DNA of 64,000 nt, taken from the NCBI RefSeq assembly GCF_954871325.1, contig NC_088775.1:6797561-6861560 (forward strand), given 5' to 3'. Source of the DNA: Gordionus sp. m RMFG-2023 (Eukaryota; Nematomorpha; Gordioida; Chordodea; Parachordodidae). The notes under the pieces were generated by a model, which searched no databases, was not told where the DNA came from, and saw nothing but the letters and a program-made list of their open reading frames with translations. Numbering within the stretch: the first letter of the stretch is position 1; each line of letters opens with the position of its first letter. Below are positions 12,340 to 24,000 of this stretch, in pieces. The position numbers and the translations under genes are program-made.

Positions 12340-14990
12340 ATGAATATTGTATGATTCAGGAGATGGAAAGTAAACTTTTTTATCCTAGTTATTTTTAAAA
12401 TATAATTGCTTAGTTACCTTTGATTATTAATTTGGCTTTCAAAAAACTAAGATAACATTTGTGAGATTGCTTAGATTTTATAGCTAAGTTTCCAATATTT
12501 AATGTGGATTAAGATTTTAGGTCTTAAGCAGTTTCTTACTTTTCGAAGAATTTTTGTTAATGTTGTTTAAGTTGTTTAACGGTATGCTACGAGGCTCTTA
12601 GTTATTAGCTTTGATTTTCTAAATTTACACATTAATGAGATGGCATATTTTGCCATTTGAAATTATAAACTTAAATTCTCACAACTTTGGATTTTTTATT
12701 CCTATCCTAGCTATGGTACTTGGGTATGATTTGCCTATAGTAGAACAATTGACTTTGAGTGGTTAAGCTTTGAATTGCCTAGCTTTCTGAGGCTAAGTTT
12801 TAAAAAGTTATGTCACAGGTTTATTAAGGGTTAGTTAGAATTTTGCTACTTATGAATTTTTAATGTTTCAATACTCCTCAGACATGAGTAGTTTAACAGT
12901 ATATGTCTCGACTAGAGTTAATAGACTCTTATGTTAGCTGTTGAGAAATGAGGTAGAATTTGGAAATTTTATTGATAATTTCGATTCTCACGACTTTAGA
13001 TTACTTGTCTATTCATGTCAGTATGATACATGCCTTTAAGTAGCGTATTGTAAGGCCTTTGGGTTTGAATAGTTAAGCTTTGTCGAGGTTAAGTTTTGAC
13101 AGGGTCAACAGTATGCTGTCTCAGCTGGAGTTATTAGTTTCTTAGCTTGTAGCTGCAGAGAAATGTGGTGGAAAATTTAGGCATTTGAGTTGCTTGACTT
13201 CATCTTCACCACTTTGAGTTACTTCTCTATTAATGTCAGGCTGTGGTACATGGCTTTGAGTAGCGTATTGTCAGGTCTTGAATTTGGGTGGTTAATCTTT
13301 GGCGGGGTTAACAGTATGCTGTCTCGGCTGGAGTTATTAGCCTCATAGATTGTAGCTGCAGAGAAATGAGGTGGAAAGTTAAGACATTTGAGTTGCTTAA
13401 CTTCGATTCTCACAACTTTGCATTATTTATCTATTCATGTAAGGCTATGATACATGGCTTTAAGTAGCATATTGGAAAGCCCCTGGCTAGCTAAGCTTCA
13501 AGAATAGACGGTATGTTTCTTTGATTTGAGTTGAGTTGCTGGTCCTTTAGCTGCAGGGTAATGAGGTAAGGTTTTGACATTTTTGATGCTTAAACATGGA
13601 TCCTCATAACGGGTCAGTTCATATCAGTCTCCGGTATTCTGTTTAGAGTTGCGTATATGGAAGCCCTTGACTTTGAATTAAGGTTTGTGGTGCCTAACCT
13701 TGTGAAACTAAGATTAGAACAATTTTCTAGTTTTTTTCTCGGATACATTGTTTTACGTTGCCTGATCTGTGTGATTTGTTTAACATTAATCTTTCTATCT
13801 TATAGTTTTATATTTAAATTGTTTAATACTTTGCTAATTTGCACTTAATATTTGTTGCTTAGCTAAACATGTTTCAAGATTTGATATTCGCATTTGTATG
13901 TTACTTGTGCTTTGTTATTTTGCAATACTTCTAGGCATTTAATGGCTTGCTTGGCTCTGTGTAATTAGCTTTAAGTTTCTCATTTAGCTCCTCAGTCATT
14001 AAATAGTAGGTTATGGTATTTGAGTTGATTAACTTCGAACTACATGATTTTGGTTACTTGTTTATGTCTATTTGGGTTTTGGTAATTAGCTCTGAGTTGC
14101 CTATAGGAAAATTCTTTGCTTTGAGTTGTTAAGCTCTAGGTTGCTATGTGGGAAGCTAAGTTTCATGTAGCTTTGATATGGGGTAATATTTTGATTTGCT
14201 TAGAATTTTGACTATTTTCAAAGAATTTATTTTGTTATACTATGTTCTTTAGCTTTGATTTTTGAGTTTTTTTGTTAGGGTATTTCGAGTTGTGTTGTCA
14301 TGGGTTTATTTCTTAAGTTGCTTAGCCAAATATACTTTTAAATTTCATATTGCAGTTGTGTCTTACCTTCTTTGTTATTTTGCTATACTTTAAGGAATTT
14401 TAGCTGCTTGGTGTTTAGTTGGTTTTAAATTATTTAGCTTTTCGCTGCTCATTCATGGATTTTTATTTTGGCATTTGAGTTGATAAACCTCCTCTTAGTT
14501 GCGCGTACACCTGTTTATTCATAACTTGGCTCCTATAAGTACTGAGTTACTTGTAACAGAACTCTTTTTTTTAGGCGGTTAAGTTTTGAGTTGTTGGATT
14601 TGTGAGGCTTAGTTTGTTATAGCTCTTATATTTGTTATGCTTAACATTAAGTTTTAACTATGTATAGTTAGCTTTGAATTGCTTTAGCTTTTACATGAGT
14701 TAGTGTTTTGAGTTGCTTAGCATTTTGTTAATTTGCTAAAAATAAAAATTGCTGCTCTATGTTGTGTAGCATTGAACGCTAAGTTACCTAAGCTAAGTTT
14801 CGAGTTGTGTCATCGTTGGTTTATTTTTTGAGTTATTTATTATTTTGTTACTTTGTTAAAATTTACTCCATTACATATAATACTGCCTGACTTTCGTGTT
14901 TAACAATATGTGTCGTATCCTTGTGTTATTTGCTTTAAACTGTTCAGTAATTGAAGAATAGGTTCTAGAATTTAAAATTTTAAACTTTAA
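12340..14990. repeat. T+G-skewed degenerate tandem array
   Basis: About 2.6 kb in which the plus strand is rich in T and G. Phrases such as TTTGAGTTGCTTAG and GAGTTGCTTAGCTTTGA recur throughout. In 12806-13640 a longer period of roughly 210-220 bp is clear: the block running from TACATGGCTTT, through AACAGTATGCTGTCTC and TAGCTGCAGAGAAATG, to a TTCTCACAACTTT-like phrase repeats about four times. Both flanks keep the composition but lose the register. There is no long open frame. It could be an old satellite-like array or a non-coding transcript locus. Confidence 0.65.
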
Positions 14991-17852
14991 TCCTTAGAGA
15001 TTTGATGCACTTTTTTATTTCTTTATTTGATTCACCTTAACCTTTAAGTTAAAGCCAAGTTATTATTAAATTTGATAAAATTAAAACCATTTATGAGAAT
15101 GATTTCTACTTTAAAGCCAAATTTTTACTCAATTAAAATTTTACTTTTATCTATATTTTTTTAGAATTCTTTCATATCTTTCTTTCTCTCCTCTATTTCA
15201 TCCTTCTTTTATTCATTCTACGCTCCCCTAAAATCATCTCCCACCTTCACACGATGGGGAGTGAACAGCATGGCCGACTAAGGGGGCTCTGGTATTTATT
15301 AAATGTGAATATTTAATAAGATGCATACTAGTTTTATGTTAACCAACAGTACGAATGGCTAGTAAGATTTTAAAAAAATTAATAATTCGTATCTAAAGTA
15401 TTCAATATCGTTCTTATTTCATAATTCAAATTTATTTAACTTAGAAGGAATTTTCGTTAAAAATTTTAGAATGAGTGAAAACCGTTTTTGGATCTAATAT
15501 TTGTCAGCTCCAAACGTAATTGTTGTGAACAGCACTTAGAGCCAGCCACTTGTAAAAAAAAAATTTTCTGTCTTTAAAAAATTGTCAATTCCTTATTAAA
15601 TTTTTTGAGATAAGAATTATAAATATTCAAAAATTTTTTGTATATATATTATATTACTGTTTTATTTGGCACTTATTTATATTAAATGCATTTAAAAAAT
15701 AAAATATTTATAGATCTGAATGAATACGTTTACGAATTTGGAGGCGTTCATCTGTAAATGAATTTTGAACGCGAAAGCATTTGATTTTTTATTTATTAAT
15801 AACCGATAAATGCGAACATATTTGTTCTCTCAAAAAAAAAGATTATAGCGACTTAGACAATAATATCGAATCCTTAAACTATCAACTTCCTGAAATCAAA
15901 ACGAAAAAAAAGATGGCTAAGATAAATTATATTAGTAATTCTGAAGCAGAAAAAGGTTTTAGAATATAATAGCAGATTTAATACGAACCATTTAATCCGT
16001 GATTTATCATTATCGTATCCAGGTTTTTCCTACAGGTGTGGGGGTCAAAAAATTTAACTAGTCTAGTCATCAAAATATTATTTCTAATGACTTGTATACT
16101 AATTTTTGTAGGGAGTGTAGGGCAAATTTTTTTTATTAGCTAGTAATCTTTACGACGACTGGTAAATTTGCTAATTGTGAAATATTAACCCCACCCCCTC
16201 CTTCCACCTTGGTTATGTCACATTTTATCAACTTGTGTTGATCATTTATCCTAATTTAATAATCATAAGATCACCATAGACATAATCAGTTCCAAAAACA
16301 AATGATTGTGATATTCGATGATATATTTTAAATTTTGTCCACGATTTCTACTGTACTGCTAGCAATGGCATTCATGTCAAGATGCATTTTGAAGCGTCGT
16401 TGATTACAAATCAGCTGGTGACACGCCATTTTGATTTCAAGTATAATAATCTTTTTTATAAAGTGAGAAACTAAATTGGATCACTATCTTATTTGTACTG
16501 ATATACATTTAACTAAATGAATGGTCAGTCTATGAAGTATTAGAGTTCACTGCACTGACCTAAGACGTGTTAAAAATTATAAAAAAAAATTATAGGGAAC
16601 GCCTCCCCTTAAAGATGCCAAAAATTTGAAATACCCTAAATAGCACCCCATCCTATCTCACGAAATTAGTTATTCTGAATTTCCTCCCAAATTTGTGAAT
16701 TAATGTTATTTTAAGTAGATTGATTACTAATTTTAGTAAAATATATATTGGACAGATACATTTGATGACATTCATTCTTATTATTGATATAAGACGCGGC
16801 ATAAAGAAATATCACACTAACTGCGATAATATACGACTTTATTTTCCAATCCTCACGACGATGACGATTTATAAAATAAATTAAAAAATGTAACATAATG
16901 TAATAAAATTTTTTTTAAATATTTTTCATTAGCCTTACTCGCGTTTATGATTGGTATGCAAGATAAATTTTAAAAAATTTAAAAACATTATTTGACAAAT
17001 ATACGATTTCGAAAATTAAAAATTAAGTCGACAATTAATTTTGTTTGACAAGGGTGATATTTGAATTATATAATTTGTGCAAAAATATCATATATTTCTT
17101 TTTGAAATAAAAAATATAAATAATAAACATTTATAATTTAATATAAAGTTAGAAAATCATTCATTTCTTTTTAAGTAATATAAAATAAACTCTTTTTAAA
17201 AATAGAATTATTATTGTATAAAACAAAACAAAAATTGTTTTTTATTATTTTTGACTTTTGACTTAGAATATTTTTCAAAAAGAAAAAATAACTAATATAA
17301 TAAATAAAATTATCATTGCACGTTTTGTTGTGATTATATAAGGTATTTATTTTTGATGATTGCTTCTTAAAAATACTGGGAATTTTTTTTTAAAGATATA
17401 AAATATTCTTAATATCGGGCAAAATTTTTGGACTTAAGTAGGGGAATATTATTTTGACACATTAGGTATGTTAAATATATATTGCACATTTAAATTATAA
17501 TTTGGAAAAAATTTTTTTTAAAAAAATATGGATTGGATAATAGCTAAAAATGGAATGATTTTTTTTAATTAAAAAAAATAGGAATATTTTATGAGATTTA
17601 TTTGGTTTAAAGGAGTATCTTGAGTAAGAACACTTTCATTTGAGCTTAAATTAATATGAAATATAATAAATCCAATATAAATAAACGCACACTATAATTC
17701 GTGGAATTTTATAAGTTGGTTGTGAAAATGTTATAATAAAACTAGCCGTTACAGAGTTAATGGGAGGGAGAAGAGATAAATATATTTAAGCATTGATTGC
17801 ACTTTTTGAAGGCGAAAAAAAAACAATACATTATGGGAGGAAATAATTTATC
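14991..17852. other. A+T-rich sequence without a supported gene
   Basis: Downstream flank of the ELAPOR-like gene. A Lys-rich open stretch on the plus strand at 15781-15969 has no recognised domain and no clear splice context. The segment 16250-16470 resembles 55320-55560, sharing a TTTTGAAGCG block and TACAAATCAGCTGGT, so it is a dispersed repeat. A pyrimidine-rich patch lies at 15180-15250. Confidence 0.5.
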
Positions 17853-18077
17853 TTAGGCGTTAATTAAACTTGTCCGTTCTTCCTCGTAGCCTTCTCCCGT
17901 GCCCGCGAGATACGAATCATTATTTTTGTTGTTTTGCGTGGTTCGAGTAGAGTTGAGGGTCGAGTTGGACATGGACAGGTTGGGCGTGGAAAACTGTACG
18001 AAACTGTCTTCGTGGTCCTTGCCAGATACTCTGGCTTCCAGGGTGATGTTTTCGAAGGTGGAATTGCTGTTAAAGGA
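17853..18077 (-). CDS. ELAPOR1/2: ELAPOR-like last coding exon
   Basis: 74 codons plus TAA, phase 0. The block is clearly GC-richer than its surroundings. It encodes an Asn/Ser/Thr-rich sequence starting [19 protein letters not shown] and ending [16 protein letters not shown] fits the acidic dileucine pattern [DE]xxxL[LI]. I recognise no human counterpart. Its place in the gene is inferred from phase, orientation and spacing. Confidence 0.65.
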   Translation of the reverse strand, partial: SFNSNSTFENITLEARVSGKDHEDSFVQFSTPNLSMSNSTLNSTRTTQNNKNNDSYLAGTGEGYEEERTSLINA

Positions 18078-21000
18078 CTTTTAAAAATATTTTTAAAAAA
18101 TTTATTACAATTTCTGAATGCTAACTCATTTATCAAACGAGGTCATCTTAAATTTTGCCCCGTTGACGGGTCTAATCAAATCCGAGCCAAATATTTACAT
18201 TTTTTTGAATGAAAAATTAAATAAATAGGATAAATTGCAATATATATTTTCCTAGTGTGGTTAAAAAATTCGCTAAAAATGGTGCGCTAATTTTATAGTT
18301 TTAATAATTATTTTAGTCAAAAAAAATCCACAGTTAAATAAAATTGTAACTGAAGTTCTATGAATTGATAATTTCTAGTGTTCAAGCTCGAGTTACAATT
18401 TTTACCGAGTATTTTTCCTACTATGTAACAATCAAAATTACAAAAAAACCTTCCCGCGAATATTGTTATTGGACATTCTCCTGACATCCCTACTAGTTGG
18501 TATATCTCCACCGCCATTATCATTATTGTCTAAGAGAGAAATCCCATCCTCATCACCAACGAATTCGACATTTTTAAAGGAGCCACCACTTCTTTCGGTA
18601 AAACGCTGAACGAATCGTCGCCACAGTGTATCTTTCGCGGGTCCGCTATTTTGTTCGTCGGTATCTCCCTCCGATAGTGCGCAAGAATCCACGGCAGGTA
18701 GGGAAAATTTTCCGTCACGAGGTGTCCTAATGTTGGTGGTCTCTTGTACCAGGGCCGTGTACTTGTATTCGAGCCTAGGCAATAAAATTTCAATGTTATT
18801 TACCTTTTAAAAGTATGTTGGTGTCTTTAGTAATTACAATATCATTGTAGGGTATAATTAAAATAGTATCGCTCTTAAATGCATTCAGCATTTCTTCAGA
18901 GTACAAGAATATTTATTTTTCTCATCTCTACAATTATAAATAAGAAATTAATTTTTATAAGATACAAACTTAATTAAGCTATAATAAAATAAATTTATAT
19001 ACTATACATTAGAATATTATATTGAAACGAACTAGTCATTACTTTTGGTTCTTCTTCCATAAGAATAACAATACCGAAAGCAGGACCACACCGGCACTCA
19101 TTGAAGTCAATACTATTAAACGTATCTTTGAACATAATTATGTGTAGTAAAATCATGTTAAAAATGGTCCTTTACATGCCAACATATTTACTTATGTGTT
19201 GATAAAACAATTGATCATTTTAAAAGGCTAAAGATTACAGCCAAATCCCTATTAAATCATTGATAAACCTAATTTGACACTTTAAGTAGATACTCCTCTA
19301 TACTACAAAAATTATTACCAAATCAACTAATTCCTTTATCCATAAGGAGAAATGTTATCTAATTTTGGTAATAGCTCCCTAAATACACCCCTATTTGAGT
19401 TCTAGAGGAAGAGGGAAGGGGGTCGCTCAAATTAGAAACTTTAGAATAAAAATAATTATAAACTTTGTAATTCAACGATGAGCAAGATTGAACCAGGGCG
19501 GAAGAGAAGGAATTATCGTCAATCGTTCTACAATATCTATTTAAAAAAATAATAAAATAATATATAATTCGATGATGTGTCGTTTTAATTATTTTGTTGT
19601 AATATATTTGAATTTAATCGTAAAGGGGTCACCGATGGATGACATATTTTACCATTTTTTTGAGTGCGCGTGAATCGAAATTTTCGACAAGCGAAAAAAA
19701 AAAGATAGTAAAACTAAATTAATCCGGAGCCGTGGCCATTAAAGTTGAGCAGAAAAACCTGTACCAACCCCCTTTATAAAAATTTACCACCTTCGGCGGC
19801 CGATATTTCCAAATTATAAATTACACGTTTTTAATTATAATGTTGTCCCCTTCATATATTTTATTCTCAATACTCTATTGCCAATGTAAAAGAGTTATTA
19901 TTTAGAACATGAATAATTTAAAAAAACCCTCATTTACAATGAATGCAATGCTTTATTATAATATATTGTCACGAATATAAATTCGCTGATAGAATGTTTA
20001 ACCCTTTTAAATCACACTTAAAAAAGATAGCAGAAAATTATCCAGATAAGTTTTATTGAAAAATAATGACTGCGATTGTATGCAATATATAAATTTGGTC
20101 GATGTTTAGCAAAATAATAAAAGTATAAAATAATTTTTTTTACAGCAATATGTTTTTGTCCTATCTTATCTAAAAAATTTATTAGATAACCTCCCTCCCC
20201 CTCCCATAAATTAATACTACATTTAGCTAACCCCCCCCCCTTAAAAAATTGGAAACAAACTGTACCACTCCCCGCTCATGTAGACGTGGGACTTGAGAAG
20301 AGATAAAACTGGTTCGGAAAAGAGGTTATGACAAGCAGATTGGGCGAAATGACTAAGAAAGGATGAGATGAAAACTGAATAGAAAAATTGTAAAATTATA
20401 ATATCCCACCATTATTAATGTTAACGAAATCTCGTGTCTTAGTCAATATTTTTCTGGTTAAAATATCGAGTTAGCCGTTTTTAAAAAATCGGCTCAAATC
20501 CAGTTGTTTAACAACACCTAATGGTTTTCCATAACTTATATATATCATGGTGGTAATAAATGGACTGTAGCATTTAACTATTGTTTTTAAACGGCTCGTT
20601 TTGAGGCGATTTTTAAAAACGGCAAGCCTCAAGATTTCTATAATGTATGTCTAGACCTTTGTTCCTTCTATGAGGCAAAATGTTCAGGCTTGGGGAATAT
20701 TTTTACTGGATGAAGTATTGAGTTAGCCGTTTTTAAAAATCGGCTCAAAACGAGGCCTAGTAACAACACCACATCTTACTATCATTATTGATATTTTATA
20801 ATAAGTATAACGCATATAATTTAAAATGACTCCTTTTTTAAATATCTGCTATCCGATTTATTTGCATTCATTAATTTTAATAAATATATTTTTTTTTAAA
20901 TTTAAATTATAATAAACCTTCCGGGATAACGGTAAATAACTTGTTTGCCATTAGAACATTCGCCCTTCACGATCCTGAAATCCTTTTCGGAACATATAGG

Positions 21001-24000
21001 GCACGCGTGCATACTTTTAAGCATTATCCTAAAATGGCAACCATCACATGTTCCTTTATTAATAAATTTTTTTTTTAAATAGCGTTAAGTAGGACACGGT
21101 GAGAAATATAATATTTTTTAAGCCACATTTTATATTAATTTATTGTTTTTATTGAAACCTAATTTGCATTCATCGGGCAGGTAAATATGTTCGGTAGGCG
21201 ATATATTATCCTCCTCGAGGTTGAAAAAGGGATTCAAATCGATTTTCCGTTGACGCGTCAGTTTTTCCGCGGTTATGGAAAGGGCGGATATGTCGCATAT
21301 TAGGGTTATAAGAGTAGATCGGCCATTAGGGCAAGCTAAGGTAGGCGTGTTGGAACGGTATAGGAAATGGACGTTGTCTAAATTCAATGAAAGAATGAGG
21401 TTATAATTCGTTAAAATTTGGGAGGAACAAAATAAATATATAAAGCCATTTACCAGGTTGAGCACTGAGTTGTTTAGAGAAACCATCTTTTCCGGCAAAC
21501 GACGTTTTGTTCTCCTTAAATTTAAATTCCTCATTCAAAGCTCGAGCGATAAGGGGTACTTTGGCCGTTCCCACTGCTAGCAATTTATCGCCTAGGCTAA
21601 CGGATAAAACTCTTTTGTTATTACCTTTAACAACATAAATTATTATATTCCACCAGGAAAAAAAAGTAAAAGTGATAAGAGTATCGTACTTAGGAATTGG
21701 TTTTATGGCTAGAGGCAGAATATGGGTGAGGCTGGACAGATTATGCAAAAATATTTTTATCAAATAGGCTTGTTCTCAATTTTTTTAAGGCTTAACAATT
21801 AGACAAAATTTATGACTTTTTCCATCGTAAGGGTAAAAAAAAAATTATGGGTGAGGCTAGAACAATTTGTATAAAATTATTTTACGAACTGGATAAAAGA
21901 AAATTTTTATGCGGCATATGCTGGCTTTTAATTTACTGGCTTTGCTTCTACTAGGATAGCAAAATCATTCTGGCAAGTATTTACCATGTGCATGGTTATT
22001 TGGGCAGTAAAATAAAATATGTTTTTTTTAAAACTATGTTTGTGAGTATCATTCAACGAAGGAATTAAATGACTTTTGCCAGTAATTATTTCGAAAGAAT
22101 TGTAAGGAACAACGATGGAACGGCACACCGAAGGCGAATTCTGGGTTAAAAAATAATAATAATTAGAGGTAAAGGATTTGCTTTAGGGAAATTTTATAAA
22201 TGTTAAAAAACCTTAAAATATCCGTTTTTCACGTCTCCCTGGCTATGATCACCAAGAGGGTCATTCCCGTTGACATTAGTGCCACTACCTTCTTCGTTAT
22301 CTTCATCGTCGCTACAAACGATAGGTAATAAAGGGTCTATCGATTCGCTATCATGGCAAAGTTCGAAGCTGAAGGAGTAATGGTATTTAGTACCACCCGA
22401 TGTGAACAGGGGCTCGGAGTCGACCAATTTCAACCTTATATATAACATTATTAAATATTATATCCATAATTGGAAATATATTTCATATTTTTAAAATGGA
22501 GAAATTTTAAGATAATATATGTAATAGTTTATGTTTTCTAGGGGAATAATTTAAAATCTGAATAATAGGGTTTTTTTAAAAAAAAAATGGAGATTGAGAA
22601 TCACGACTGTTTTTAGGATCGATTTTATTGTTAATAGTAACTACCGAAATTTAATAAAACTGAATAGAAAATAAAACGAGAAAGTAATGATGTTTTAAAA
22701 TAATTTTTTTTTAAAAATTTGTTTACCCGGAAAGTGCCCTAAAATCGTATCTATCCGTTTCATTTCCGTTTCCCACTTTTTCTTGCAATTTGCAATCGCT
22801 GACGCATTTAGGGAGCAACCCGTTATTCTTCGAAGGCTTAGTTCCGACCCCGCAAGACTTGCAAGCAGCTACGGTCAACATTCCCGGATTATTATTCGAG
22901 CCGTAATAATGATCTAAATCTATTACCGTCCCCTCCGGGCAAGGTTCGCAATGCATCTTCTTACCGTTATCGCCGGTTTCGTTGTGTTCATTAACCTTTA
23001 TAGAGGAATTATTCGCGGAGGCGAGAGAGGACGCATTGAGAATAGGACTACTTATCAGCTCAAGTACAGGCGGTTTTGGTTTGGGAGAGAGGGAATAAAA
23101 GTGTCCCGGGGGACAGGGTAGGCATAAGTTGGGGTCTATATCCCTAGAGGGGCGCAAAAAAAAGGGATTATTTTTTTTTTTTTTAAATCTTCCTATTTTT
23201 ATTTTATGTTTATTTTAGAAATTTACTCGTTTTCGGGATTCGAAGATGTTATACAAGGGACACATGAGTCAGCTCCCCCTTTTATAATTTCTTTCGATGT
23301 TGAATATACCAAGGCCACGTTCGTCATGTTTATAGTGTATATATAGGCACTAAACATATTTTTATTTATAAAATTTTAATAACCAATAGGAGTTGTGCTA
23401 GACTGGCCCAATTAAAATTATTTTTTGGATACCTGGCCACGATATTAAACCAGGGTCAGAAAAAGAATTTATTTTTCAGCCCTGAAAATGGGTATCTCCC
23501 AAGTATGATAAAAAAAAAATTAACAAATGATTCTTGAAGTTTAATTAAAGACAAATTTTTAAGCCCAACAAAATAATATTTTTAAAAAAGGATTGAAATT
23601 TTACTGACCCAAACTATTAGTAAAAGTTTCTAATAAAGAAAGTCTATTATAAACAAATCAAACATAATTAACCATTCATTACCTACAATAATCGCCCTCT
23701 AGCTCACTGCCTTCTCCTGAAGCGTTCTTTGGGTGTATAGAAACTCCGAAAGGTTTTTGCAGAATCCACCTGAAAGAAGGGAACATGGATGACTGAAAGT
23801 TAGCAGAACTCTTGACCTTGTAAGCGAAGGTGAGTCTATTTTGCGAATTTTTAGAGTAGAAGCGAGGTTTACGCTTAACAGTCACGTGAGATGATCTATG
23901 AGTATTCTGACGACTGAGTTCAGATAAAAATTGGGCCCGCGTCCATTTCCTGATAATTTGAGCCAATTTGTTGGGAGTTGTCTGGTAAATTTTTCAATAT

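Noticed and set aside
13657-13848. 63-codon frame in the T+G-rich array
   Set aside because: It lies in a degenerate tandem array and shows only composition-driven Leu/Phe/Val content.
16711-16896. 61-codon hydrophobic minus-strand frame
   Set aside because: Low-complexity A+T-rich translation without splice context or recognisable family.
22723-23157. Treating the ELAPOR exon frames as separate short genes
   Set aside because: Each is a Cys-rich piece with splice sites in matching phase; together they follow one known protein.
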